Shown piece after piece: positions 1 through 9,231 of a stretch of DNA of 23,644 nucleotides; positions within the stretch are counted from its first letter, which is position 1, and each line of letters begins with the position of its first letter. The DNA lies in contig JBOZIK010000001.1 in assembly GCA_051453625.1 (NCBI GenBank), positions 31,366,085-31,389,728 on the forward strand. The letters are read 5' to 3'. The DNA comes from Welwitschia mirabilis (lineage: Eukaryota > Gnetophyta > Gnetopsida > Welwitschiales). Position numbers and translations under genes: made by a program. Under the pieces are notes generated by a model. It saw only the letters and a program-made list of their open reading frames with translations. It ran no database searches and was not told the DNA's origin.

Positions 1-501
1 TTGCAGATTTTCTCAGTACAGGATGTGGTGCAAGATCGGTCTCCCTTGTGAAAATACTCAGTCGCCCTTGACTAGGTCACCCGTATCGTTATGGTAGGTC
101 GCCCGTAATGCTATCAGTAGGACTTCTGCTACGTGTCGTAAGGTCGCTCGTTTAGATATCTTCGGTCGCCCATATCTCTATCTAGAAGGGGCTTACTGCA
201 TATCGTGCGGTCGCCCTAACTAACATTTGCAGTCGCCCTTGTCTTTAGCAGGTTGGAGTTCACTGTATATGGTGCGGTCGCCCATGTGAAGAAGCTCAGT
301 CGGCCTTATGGATAGTAGATTAAATCAGTCTAGGTGAAATGTGGTCGCCCTTATGATTATGACAGTCGCCCTTGGGTTAATCAGTGTTCATTATGTTGTC
401 AGTGTTTGATCACCCGGAATATAATGTAAGGTCGCCCGCATGTAAATCAGTGTTGACAGTTCTTGAACATTTGGTCACCCGATATTAAACATTAGTAGCC
501 C
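1..501. repeat. Degenerate ~67-bp tandem array of paired GTCGCCC heptamers
   Basis: Sixteen copies of GTCGCCC or one-to-two-base variants (GTCTCCC, GTCACCC, GTCGCTC, GTCGGCC, GTAGCCC) start at 39, 61, 76, 98, 143, 165, 210, 232, 277, 299, 344, 365, 409, 431, 474 and 495. Spacing alternates between 21-22 and 43-45 bases, so the unit is about 67 bp (76, 143, 210, 277 and 344 are exactly 67 apart). One unit is short: 61 to 76 is 15 bases, as if 30 bp were lost. The longer spacer is weakly conserved (for example a TTAATCAGTGTT-like stretch). The array is clearly richer in G+C and CpG than the rest of the window. It starts before base 39 and probably continues left of the window. It could be a satellite or the repeated-motif part of an LTR. 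Confidence 0.85.
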
Positions 502-798
502 GGTTCTAGAAAATACCTGCACAAAATACTAACTTACAGAAACTCGTTAAATTAATCAATGAAAATGGGTTTTCAACAACATTCTCTAATTTATTTGTGA
601 GTTTTTCATCTCATTCTTAAGAGATAGATTGTTACTTCTTAATTTAAAATAAGAGTCCTTTTATCTTTCGTAAGCTAACTCATGATTATTGAAAAAGTTA
701 CTCATTTTGACACATAATTTTTATAATTTAACAAAATCTTCAGAAATCAAATCATACATTTATTGAGGAGTTAAAATACCTTCCTCTTTAATATGCAT
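502..798. other. AT-rich spacer without recognisable feature
   Basis: The heptamer array stops at about 501. From here to the first gag remnant I see only AT-rich sequence with no convincing reading frame or repeat. Confidence 0.5.
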
Positions 799-1890
799 TT
801 ATTGATTTTTCACATGTTTTAAAGTCCTTATCATCACTACTAGATGTATTATAAACAATAACCATAAAGGAAGGATGAGTATCTTTATCATTATCATCTG
901 AGACCTCTTCCTTAGTAATGTTTTCATCTTCATCCAAACTAGCAACTTACTTTTTATTCTTTTTAAAATATTTCTTTTAGCATTTACCCTGTAATTTATT
1001 GGCACTTGGACATTCTAAACTAAGATTTTCTTAAACCCGATAAATCCAAAATTCTAAGTTTGAAATGCCATTTTTGGAAGTAGATTGTGAAGATTTACCT
1101 TTGTTCTTACTCTATTTCTTATTGAAGGAAGACATTTGACCCACTTAGAAATGAGAGGAATAAACATCATTTAGAGCATTGTCATCATTTGAGACATCAA
1201 TAGGGTTTCATATGAGCTATTATTATTTATTATCACTAGCTTTAAGAACTATGGGCGTAACTATCAGCTTTTCTTTTATTTTATAAGAAATTAAAGAATC
1301 TTGAAGTTTTATAGACTTAATAGTGTAAACATTTATTTACTGTTTCATGTCAATGGTTTTAGGCTTTTGTAGTAGAGTTAATGATCTAATCACTTTTCAA
1401 ATCACCTTCTCTTTGGATTGTTTCCCATCAATTCCAAGGATGGAATTTTTGATGTTACTCACTATTATGAAGTATTCATAAATTCTTTCTTCATCATTCA
1501 TTCTAAGATTTTCAAATTAATTTATTCAAATTAGCAATGTAGATTACTTAACCACAAAAATACGTTCATAAGTACCTTTAAGAACATTCCATACTTCTTT
1601 CTTAGTGCTATAACTAGCAACTCTATTAAAATCTTTTAGTGAAAGGGCATAATAAAAAGCATTGTTATTCTTAAAATCAAACATCTAGACATCTTTTTTA
1701 GCCTTAAAATAATTCTTTCTAGTCTTATATTTAGTGATTATTATACCAGTAGCATTTCTGGTAGTTTATGTAGGAGATGTATAGCCATCTTTGATTATCT
1801 ACCACATTTTAAACTCAAGATATTGTAAATAACTCACATCCTCATAGAACCCAAAGGGAAGGAATAAATGAGTTTCATATAAAAATTCTA
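799..1890 (-). pseudogene. Decayed Ty1/copia gag (UBN2/DUF4219-type) remnant
   Basis: In several minus-strand frames the translation follows the plant copia Gag pattern. Near 1800-1870 is an N-terminal block ending LEFKMW, then IIKDGYTSP. Near 1560-1660 is ALSLKDFNRVASYSTKKEVW, matching the 'A-L-[x]-FNRI-[x]-A-KEIWD' core of UBN2 Gag. Near 1400-1520 are NLRMNEEERIYEY and KVIRSLTLL, then a short LQDSLISYKIKE helix. At 830-960 an acidic tail (VASLDEDENITKEEVSDD) corresponds to the stretch that usually follows the zinc knuckle; the knuckle itself, near 1010-1080, is too eroded to claim. Several stops and frameshifts make it non-functional. The uninterrupted frame at 799-1005 is not the ancestral one. 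In an intact element Gag coats the RNA in virus-like particles. No pol follows at lower coordinates; the heptamer array lies there instead. Confidence 0.7.
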
Positions 1891-1962
1891 TTATGAAAAA
1901 TAAATGACTCATAAAAATAACATAACTACATGTAAGTAAAAATCACAAATCTTATCAAATTT

Positions 1963-2145
1963 ACATGGTTCCCTAATTTGGATAGTCCATATTTAGAGGG
2001 TAGAATCATGCATAACTTTGGATTTTGTTTCTTAAAAAATTTTATGATTTGAGACTTACCACAAGCCTCACAAGGCTTAAAGTACAATGAAGTACCTCCT
2101 TATAAGGAAGCTAACTCGACCCTTAAGGATTTAACCTTACAAAGC
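1963..2145 (-). repeat. Post-LTR/leader-like segment paired with 7005-7425
   Basis: On the plus strand ATGGTTCCCTAATTTGG at about 1965 matches ATGGTTCCCTAATCTAGG at about 7008. The block CCTCACAAGG...CTCCTTATAAGG...CCCTTAAGGAT (2064-2131) matches GCTCACAAG...CTCCTTACAAGG...CCCTCAAGGAT at 7352-7417 in the same order. Each lies between an LTR-like remnant and a gag-like start on the minus strand, which suggests the leader region of a retroelement. I found no tRNA primer-binding site. Confidence 0.4.
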
Positions 2146-2149
2146 AATA

Positions 2150-2790
2150 TTTTCCTTAAAAACACACTAAAAAGTATCATAAAGCACTTATAGAACTTGG
2201 AATCCTTCTAGGACACAATGATGTAATCCTTTCAAGCCTAGAATGAAGTGTACTAAAAGGAATTAGGATCCACAATGATTCCAAAATAAATCTCCACCTT
2301 TATGTATAGGGATAAAATGAAAGAAAATTAAAAAGAAAATAGAATAGATAATGATGCTTAATTACCTAGTATTAAAGCCTATGATAAGAAGAAGTAGTAG
2401 AAAAAAATTAATGGGGCTTTGGTTCTTTATTCTTCAAGGTGTTGTACAGATTTTGTTATAAGTATGAAGTCTTATAAAATCAAAGAGAAATATTTTTAAG
2501 TGATCTTATTAAGAAACAAGAAATATTTAGTTCTTTTATACTTTATGAAAAGTTCCCAAACTAGATCATTAAAAAAGTTGACATGTAAAAGAGATCCAAA
2601 ATCATGACTTAAAATAACTAATTTTTATTTTTACATTTCAAGTTAAAGTAAACATCTTCATGATTTGTAGACATATTCATATATATAGATTTATTTATCT
2701 TTGTAAACATCTTCAAATGTTAGACATCTTCGATCTAGAACAAAATATGATTCACAAATAATCAAAATTAGATTCTGGAATCATCTCAGT
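2150..2790 (-). mobile_element. LTR-like remnant (second LTR of the copia array)
   Basis: The minus strand from about 2795 reads GAGAT, eight unmatched bases, AATCTAATTTTGATTATT. This aligns with the start of the LTR at 8456 (GAGAT, eight bases, AATCTAGTTTTGATGATT). Like that LTR, it then carries GAAGATGT(C/T)T motifs (2645-2735), and further on a TATA box (2533-2540) and an AATAAA-type signal near 2430. It sits upstream of the gag remnant, as a 5' LTR should. Both ends are approximate, the terminal TG/CA cannot be fixed, and overall identity to the other LTR is low. Confidence 0.4.
2533..2540 (-). promoter_or_regulatory. TATA-box-like TATAAAAG
   Basis: TATAAAAG on the minus strand lies inside the LTR-like remnant, about 640 bases upstream of the gag remnant. 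This suits an LTR promoter, but such strings are common in AT-rich DNA. Confidence 0.35.
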
Positions 2791-3736
2791 ATAGATATTC
2801 TTAATCTTTATGTGCATATTCTATTAATTCTATTATGCTCTTCCAAGATGTATTTAGATGTGAATTTGTCTAAAATCTCAATGAAGTAATTCTCTAAAGA
2901 GTAGATGTCTTTAATCTTGGCAGATGTATATTGCACTTCTAACAAGCCTATTTTTGCACAAATACAAACTAAAAAGAGAGAAAATAATAAACCTATTTTA
3001 AGTAAAAACAAAATTATTGAGTTGTAAATACTACATACACAGACTTAGTCATAAATAAAACAAGTTGTTATGGTCTATTCTAAGCTTTCTAAAGGTCGCA
3101 TTTTATTTATTAAGACACTCCTTTTGTCAAGAATAGCTTTTCTTGACAAAACTATGTACCCATTTATTCAGATGTATATATACATATATACAAATAGAGG
3201 GGTGAAAAGTATCAACATGAAGACTGTTGGATGAATCATGTATTGTCTATTTCCAAAAAAGTTAAAAATCTTAATACTAACTTCTACTTAAATTAATATT
3301 AAGAGCAAAAAAAAAAAGACTTATAAATTCTTTTCAGACTTCATAAAATTGATAACCACATTACATGATACTCTATTTAAAGCAATGTCTAGCTTTAAAG
3401 CCATAATCTATGGATCTTTTTCTTATTCCAAAATATTTATCAAGAATCTATATTTTTGAAACTCCCAAAAAGATCTTAGGTTTTTCTTCTTTCTCTCTTT
3501 TATACTGGAAGTCTATTTGAGTAACAAACTCCACTTCTTAATCTCAATGATAGTTGCTATAGTTGACTGCCTCTTTGCTGTCACATGATATTTTCTCTTC
3601 CATTTCCATCATTTTTTTGCACATATTAGTTGTAATAATCAATTAAAACAATGTGCATACTTATCAAGTTGTTAGTCCTTGAACATGCAATATTTTAATA
3701 AAGAAAAAAGAAGAATAAAAAATTAGAATAAAATTT
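2791..3736. other. AT-rich spacer between LTR-like remnant and gene copy A
   Basis: No coding similarity was recognised. The minus frame at 2808-3011 is short and has no family signature, but AGACATCT/ACATCT motifs recur in it (about 2850-2930), so it may belong to the retroelement 3' untranslated part. A 12-bp perfect inverted repeat is listed separately, and there is a short (TA)n/(TATATAC) run near 3173-3192. Confidence 0.5.
3122..3151. repeat. Perfect 12-bp inverted repeat with 6-base loop
   Basis: TTTTGTCAAGAA (3122-3133), loop TAGCTT, then TTCTTGACAAAA (3140-3151). The arms are exact reverse complements. It lies outside any recognised gene and could form a hairpin or be an inverted-repeat relic of a small DNA element. 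No function is claimed. Confidence 0.8.
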
Positions 3737-4948
3737 TTAAGGTTTTGCCTTTTTGAGCTATTTCTTTAGCATAACTAGTTTGTCAACTAAATTAGACTTC
3801 TTTGCTTCTTGTAGTCCTTTCATTGCCTCCATTTATTTTTTAAGGAGAAAAAGGTATTCTAAATTTACAGTTTCTTATTCTGATCTATTCACTCTTACTT
3901 GTGATTTTTTATAATTCTCTTAGTTTTTCTTACTATTTGTATTTTTGGAAGTTCTATTTGAATTAGTTCCTTTGTTTCTGAAATAACTAAATAACTTCCA
4001 TAGATTATTAAGTGAATTTGTCTTTTAGCTTCTTTCTTTAAAAAAAATATCGATGAATGTGCCTTAGAGCATTCTCATGCATTCTAATAATTGATTTCTT
4101 TGATCTTTTAGTCCTTCCAAATCCCACTTAGTTACTGCAAACAAACTAAGATCCTTTTCAAGTTCTTCACAAGTGGTGGTTAGTTTATCTATTACTTTAG
4201 AAAGAGGGAACCTTTGGTTTCTTACTTTTATTGAGATCTTTTTTATTCCTTTTATAGTTTTTTTTATAATTTAAATACTTCTCTTTCATCTTGCTTATAT
4301 TTTCTACACTATCTCATTAACAACATTTTTACAGTAATCAAAGTAATCACACAATTTTTGTAGGTATAAGTTCACATTTCTAGGTATTCAAAATTCATCA
4401 GACTGAATCCTATTTGCTTCTCCAATCAAATTCTAATAATTTATTTTCATAAATAAGTCTACTATTTTTTTCTTGTAATCGCATAATAAGTTCATCGTGG
4501 CTAGGGAAAATCAAAATTTCTTATATTGAATCAAAAATGTTACTATTAATTGTTGTTGTATCAAAATTAGTTTCTATTGGTTCACTTATTTATTGGGTCA
4601 TTTGAACTGTTTTCACAATTTATTCTTTAATTTCTCTCATGAATGTATGCACATCCTCAAGGGGATTTTCTTAAAGTGATTGGAAATCCAATTCTTTTCT
4701 CTAACTAGATATCTCTTGATTAAGCATCTCTTCCCATCTCATTCTAAATATGTTATTTTCTTCTTGAATCTTCACGTATCTTTCAGGCATACTCTGCACA
4801 TACATATATATTTTATTTTAGTATTTCACATTGAATGGCAATGAATCATTGTTATTCATGAAGATAATAAAATCCTATTATTTTTGAATGTATTCTATAT
4901 CAAGATGTTTTGACATAACTAAGCTTTTTAGCATTTCTACCAAAATAT

Positions 4949-5086
4949 NNNNNNNNNNNNNNNNNNNNNNNNNNNNNNNNNNNNNNNNNNNNNNNNNNNN
5001 NNNNNNNNNNNNNNNNNNNNNNNNNNNNNNNNNNNNNNNNNNNNNNNNNNNNNNNNNNNNNNNNNNNNNNNNNNNNNNNNNNNNNN
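4949..5086. other. Assembly gap (138 N)
   Basis: The run of N ends directly in a (GA)n microsatellite, so the gap probably results from failure to read through the simple repeat. It lies inside gene copy A. Confidence 0.95.

Positions 5087-5148
<62 letters not shown>
5087..5148. repeat. (GA)31 microsatellite
   Basis: An uninterrupted GA dinucleotide run of 62 bases. Its true length is unknown because it touches the gap on its left. It interrupts the coiled-coil part of copy A. The long Glu-Arg or Ser-Leu translations through it are artefacts. Confidence 0.95.
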
Positions 5149-5151
<3 letters not shown>

Positions 5152-5791
5152 TAATAAAAGAACTTTCTACATGGCTGAGAAATCTATTTTCCAACTACAC
5201 TTTTTTCTCCTTAACTCTCTTAACTTCAAATTCTTAAAAAGAACCTTTTTCATTTCAAAATTCATTTTCCATTTCTAGAAGTTTTACTTTCTCTTTTAGT
5301 TTTAAGTTATATTCTTATAGTTGATGAGTATTGGGTAATTCTAAGATCAAAGAATTAATTGCAAGACATAAAGATTCTATTTTATCATCCTCCCCTACTT
5401 TGGAAGAATTGCTTAAATTAGGTTGCGAAATGAGTCTCTTATAGTGTAAAAGAATCCAATGGTTTTATATATTTTTGCTCATAATCTTATGGTGGAGGAA
5501 GAGTTTGTTGCCTAGAGGTAGGATACTATTCTGAAGGTTTAAATGAGGTTAATGTTCTTACCTCAAAGAGAGCTATAAAAAATAATTCTAAACTATTTTT
5601 ACTTTTACAAAAGAATCTTGAAACGTTTTTCTAGAGGAGAATCCTTATAATAAATGAAGGGAATTCCAATCCAATCATCATCTATTTTGTGACATTTATC
5701 ATATTAGAATTTGATTTACAAATATATTGAAAAATAGTTTTACAAGTATCAATGTTTTTACTAAAGGGATTCTAAATTGCATGTGTTAAAT

Positions 5792-6665
5792 AAACTCCCC
5801 ATATACCCATTTCTTTTTGTTTATTAATGATAAGAGCTAAGTTTAAAGATATAATTCTAGTGATTATGAATGCCTCTAGATCCTTACTTTTATCTATGTC
5901 CACCCATTCATAAGACTTTCAAAATGTTTCATACATAGACAAGTGTTGTCTTTCCTATTTACCTCTAATTGGTAGACACAAAATGATTTTAATGTCTTCT
6001 AAAGTCACTTAAATATTTACATTATTAACTCGTAAGGATAAGTTAAAATGATCATCAGCAATAATAAGATTTTATAAATTCATAAACTTCTTCATTGCTA
6101 TGACTCTTAGAAAATGTTAACCAGTTCCACCATTATAACTCTACAATTCTATCTTTCAATTTGATANNNNNNNNNNNNNNNNNNNNNNNNNNNNNNNNNN
6201 NNNNNNNNNNNNNNNNNNNNNNNNNNNNNNNNNNNNNNNNNNNNNNNNNNNNNNNNNNNNNNNNNNAAACTGCCGATAAACTCATTTCTTTTTATTTGTT
6301 AAGAATAGGAGCTAAGTTTGAAGATACAATTTTGGTGATTATAAAGGCCTCTAGATCATTACTTTTATCCATGTTCACTCATCCATCCTTATTCATAATA
6401 CTTCCAAAATTTCTCATACATAGACAGGTGTCATCTTTTCCTGTTTACCTTTAATATACTTCTTCCTCCAATTATTAAATACAAAATTCTTCTAATGTCT
6501 GCTAAAGTCACTTAAATATTTACATTATTAAAAGGATAAGTTAAAATGATCATTAGCAATAATAATATTTTTATAAATTTATAAACTTCTTCATTGCTAT
6601 GACTCTTAGAACATGTTAACCAGTTCCACCATTATAACTCTACAATTCTATCTTTCAGTTTGATA
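5792..6665. repeat. Duplicated block on both sides of a 100-N gap (6167-6266)
   Basis: 5792-6166 and 6267-6665 are diverged copies in the same orientation. The left copy ends exactly at the gap with TTTGATA and the right copy starts exactly after it. Examples of shared text are CATACATAGACA, CATTGCTATGACTCTTAGAA and CAGTTCCACCATTATAACTC. They carry the same part of gene copy A. Divergence and indels are noticeable, so this is either allelic contig overlap or an old local duplication. Confidence 0.85.
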
Positions 6666-6784
6666 AAACTTGAATTTTTAAACAATTTTGAAAAATTTGT
6701 AGTTGGAATGATTTTAACTTCTATAGAAAATAATGAATAATATAGGGTTAGATTTAAAGTTTAAAACTTCCTTGTATGAGATAA

Positions 6785-7430
6785 TCATACAAGAAACTCA
6801 AAAGAAACCCCAAGCTTTTCCCCATACTTAACGTTCATGCAACTTAAAATAAATAAAAAATAAATATAACATGTACTTGCAAAAGAAATAACATGCATGG
6901 TGATAGTGAATGATGAGTAAGGATCATTGAATTCAGAGGGAAGGGGTGATTGAGTTCTACCAAATAAAAATTTCAACAATAATAAATTAGAAATACCTTA
7001 TCAAGATAATATGGTTCCCTAATCTAGGTATGTTTACACACATATGGTTCCTTCCTCTTATACCTCTAAATATTTTTAACCTATAAAGAATAGTGATTTT
7101 GGTGTACTACTAATCTTATAACAATATAGGACTCTCCTTGCAATGCATCACTCTCTTCCCCTTAGTTAAAAACAACAATATGCTCACAAGCATAACCATA
7201 AAGTGAGATGCTCACAAGGTAGCAATCTCTTCCCCTCAAGGATGNNNNNNNNNNNNNNNNNNNNNNNNNNNNNNNNNNNNNNNNNNNNNNNNNNNNNNNN
7301 NNNNNNNNNNNNNNNNNNNNNNNNNNNNNNNNNNNNNNNNNNNNAACAATATGCTCACAAGCATAACCATAAAGTGAGATGCTCCTTACAAGGTAGTAAT
7401 CTTTCCCCTCAAGGATGGACTATAAAATGA
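6785..7430 (-). mobile_element. Gag-start-like and leader-like remnant paired with 1850-2145
   Basis: The minus strand at about 6960-6900 reads GAAATTTTTATTTGG...AACTCAATCACCCCTTCCC, like GAATTTTTATATG...AACTCATTTATTCCTTCCC just before the gag at 1870. The adjoining 7005-7425 matches 1963-2145. The order on the minus strand, LTR-like, leader-like, gag-start-like, is the same in both places. Here the rest of gag and all of pol are missing and gene copy A follows at once. A 64-codon frame (6785-6979, minus) is open, but I do not claim it as a gene. Confidence 0.35.
7174..7417. repeat. Contig-end overlap around a 100-N gap (7245-7344)
   Basis: AACAATATGCTCACAAGCAT begins both 7174 and 7345, and CCCCTCAAGGATG ends both the left contig (7244) and the matching stretch at 7417. 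About 71-73 bases are shared with a few differences. The reading frame that crosses the gap is an artefact. Confidence 0.85.
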
Positions 7431-7639
7431 TATTCAAGAATAAGATAGTGTGACAATGTAAGATCCAATCAATAAAAATAATAATAAGATTGAATAATAT
7501 AACTTTAAAGAACGCTTGAGTTTCTTTTTATTGTTGTCATCACAGGTGCTAAAGAATGATACAATGATGTTGGATCCAAGAATGAAAGATGTAGATGCTA
7601 AAATTTCTTTTACCAATAATAACATGATCCTTTGTGAGT

Positions 7640-8456
7640 TATTTTAATCACTTGTGTGTTCATTTCCTTTGATCTAGATTCATTTGTTGTGTTTCTTGGA
7701 TGTGTTTAATCTATTCTTTTACATCATGCGTTTAAACCATTTGAGATATTGTAGCTATTTAACCTTATATGGTATCATTTGAACTTTGTAACCACCATGT
7801 AATAGATAGGAACGTCTAAGTGTTAAACACACATCTTCTTTTTAATTTGATGTGAATGTTCATCTAAAACTCTTCAAAATTGTAGATGTCTACTAATAGT
7901 TAAAACTCTTCCTCTTGGTAGATGTCTTTAGTTAAAGTATTTAGAACTTGATGAAAATTGATTTGTATTATCTTTGACCCTCCATAATCATGAATATGTG
8001 ATGCAAATCTTGATAGATTCCCTAAAACATAAATATTCATTAAAGAATAAAGTAACCTTATTAACTATTTTAGTTCTACATAGATATCTTCAAATGTGTA
8101 GATGTTTTTCATCAGCTTCAGATACATCTTTTAGCATAGTTTTCATCATTAAGATAATTATCTTTGACCTATGATTTAAAACCTAGTATATCATAGATAT
8201 TTTTGATCTCTAGACATCTTCATCATAGATGTCTTCTAATTATAGACATCTTCTCTATAAACATCTTCAATTCTATAGACATCTTTAGTCAATTGATTTT
8301 TCATTTTTAAATCTGACTTGAATTTTCAAATATCATTTTAAAGGTCTGACAATTATCTTATGCTATTCATGATCTGATTTTGTTTGCATTCACCTATCTA
8401 CATAATGACACAAAAAGTTTTACAAGTGGAATCATCAAAACTAGATTTACAAGTGA
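7640..8456 (-). mobile_element. LTR-like remnant (first LTR of the copia array)
   Basis: It starts on the minus strand directly after a polypurine tract. Its early sequence AAATCTAGTTTTGATGATT is the 'TTTTGATGAT' type of start often seen in copia/Sirevirus LTRs, as I recall them. A cluster of GAAGATGTCTATA motifs (8201-8290) follows, more AGACATCT-type words are near 7880-7930 and 8080-8130, and a weak TATA-like CCATATAAGG lies near 7763-7772. The end at about 7640 is a guess; I cannot fix the terminal dinucleotides or a primer-binding site. Confidence 0.45.
8201..8290. repeat. Short tandem-like cluster of AGATGTCT/AGACATCT
   Basis: On the minus strand, five consecutive copies of GAAGATGTCTATA or variants (GAAGATGTTTATA, GAAGACATCTATG) occur 15-21 bases apart. 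One copy is inverted relative to the others, so AGACATCT faces AGATGTCT and can form a small hairpin. It lies within the LTR-like remnant. Confidence 0.7.
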
Positions 8457-8478
8457 TCTCCTCCTTTTTGATGATGTT
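8455..8478 (-). promoter_or_regulatory. Polypurine tract just before an LTR
   Basis: The minus strand reads CATCATCAAAAAGGAGGAGATC, i.e. AAAAAGGAGGAGA preceded by CATCATC. The 'CATCATCAAAAAGGGGGAGA' type of tract is typical of the plus-strand primer of plant copia/Sirevirus elements. It is followed at once by the LTR-like sequence and lies downstream of envelope-like copy C, as expected for a 3' end. Decay: AGGAGGAG instead of a longer G run. Confidence 0.6.
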
Positions 8479-8489
8479 CAAAACTTGGT

Positions 8490-9231
8490 AAATCTCATTA
8501 GTATAGTCACATTCAATAAACTAAATTGAGATATTTATATTAAAGATAGAAAAGAACCTAAGATATTTTACAATGGTATTGAGAAAACATGATTTTGACC
8601 ACTTGAATGAATATGTAGAGATTTAAAAAAGGCACATTAACATTTGATAATTTCATTTACGAAAATTAACAACTAATCAAGTAAAATGTGCTCATAGTAG
8701 TGTGCTAATAGTAAAATTAGAGCATACCATTTAAATTGTGTGTCAACAATACATCATATTAAAGATCATGAAAATGTGCTAATAGATAAAGTGTGCTAAC
8801 AATTAAAAAAATGTCATAACATAAAAATGTATGCAAAAATCAATCAAGAGTGATCATCAATGAATAATGATGTCACTTACGAAAACAATCCATCATCTCA
8901 TAGTGAAGTCCTCCATGTCCAAGTAGGATGTCCATGCCACAACTGAATTACCCAACTGATTTGCAACTAATTTGACATTACTTCTTCTCCTTTTTTATAA
9001 TAGATAAAAAAGAGATAATTGCTAAGCATAGAACCATTAGTATAATATATGCCTTCTTCTTCTTTGTCACTGTCATAAGTAGTGAAAGTTTAAATGGTAT
9101 AAGATGATGAGATGTGGTTGATAACATGTGGTGCTTTCTGGTAGGCTACTGAGAGGTCTTACTTGGTTCCATCATAGCCCTGTCTTCTCATATATTAATA
9201 TGTTTAAGGAGTAATGAACATCTTAAAGAAG
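8490..9231. other. AT-rich 3' untranslated-like stretch
   Basis: Between envelope-like copy C and the polypurine tract. GTGCTAATAG/GTGCTAACA words repeat loosely (8690-8800). No coding similarity was recognised; 9060-9230 is somewhat less AT-rich and may be an eroded C-terminal part of copy C. Confidence 0.4.

Larger units (their letters stand above)
3737..6760 (-). pseudogene. Envelope-like / 'putative plant transposon protein' gene, copy A, decayed, with long coiled-coil tail
   Basis: Reads on the minus strand from about 6760 down to a stop near 3737. Near 6640-6720 and again left of the gap is FIKLKDRIVEL followed by WWNWL and NEEVYEFIKSYY. Near 6000-6070 are LRVNNVNI and VTLEDIKIILCLPIRGK. 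This matches the '(L/V)xxFYxN...VrGxxIxvTxExIxxILgLP' core of the plant transposon-protein domain (PF20167-like) also found in Sirevirus envelope-like proteins. Near 5640-5680 IGLEFPSFIIRIL matches the family's 'PFPSLI' motif. The tail (about 5400 to 3740) is strongly heptad-like and charged, for example CEELEKDLSLFAVTKWDLEG near 4110-4180, and ends in a Lys-rich helix. Copy B aligns along its length, including the C-terminus. Many in-frame stops, a gap, a (GA)n tract and a gap-flanking duplication interrupt it. The role of the family is unproven. Confidence 0.6.

Noticed and set aside
1-501. CRISPR-like array of short repeats and spacers
   Set aside because: The repeat is only 7-8 bases, spacing is phased at 22/45, spacers are related to each other, and the context is a plant transposon region.
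4888-5194. Open frames on both strands through 4949-5148 (Glu-Arg and Ser-Leu repeats)
   Set aside because: They are translations of N bases and the (GA)n microsatellite, not genes.
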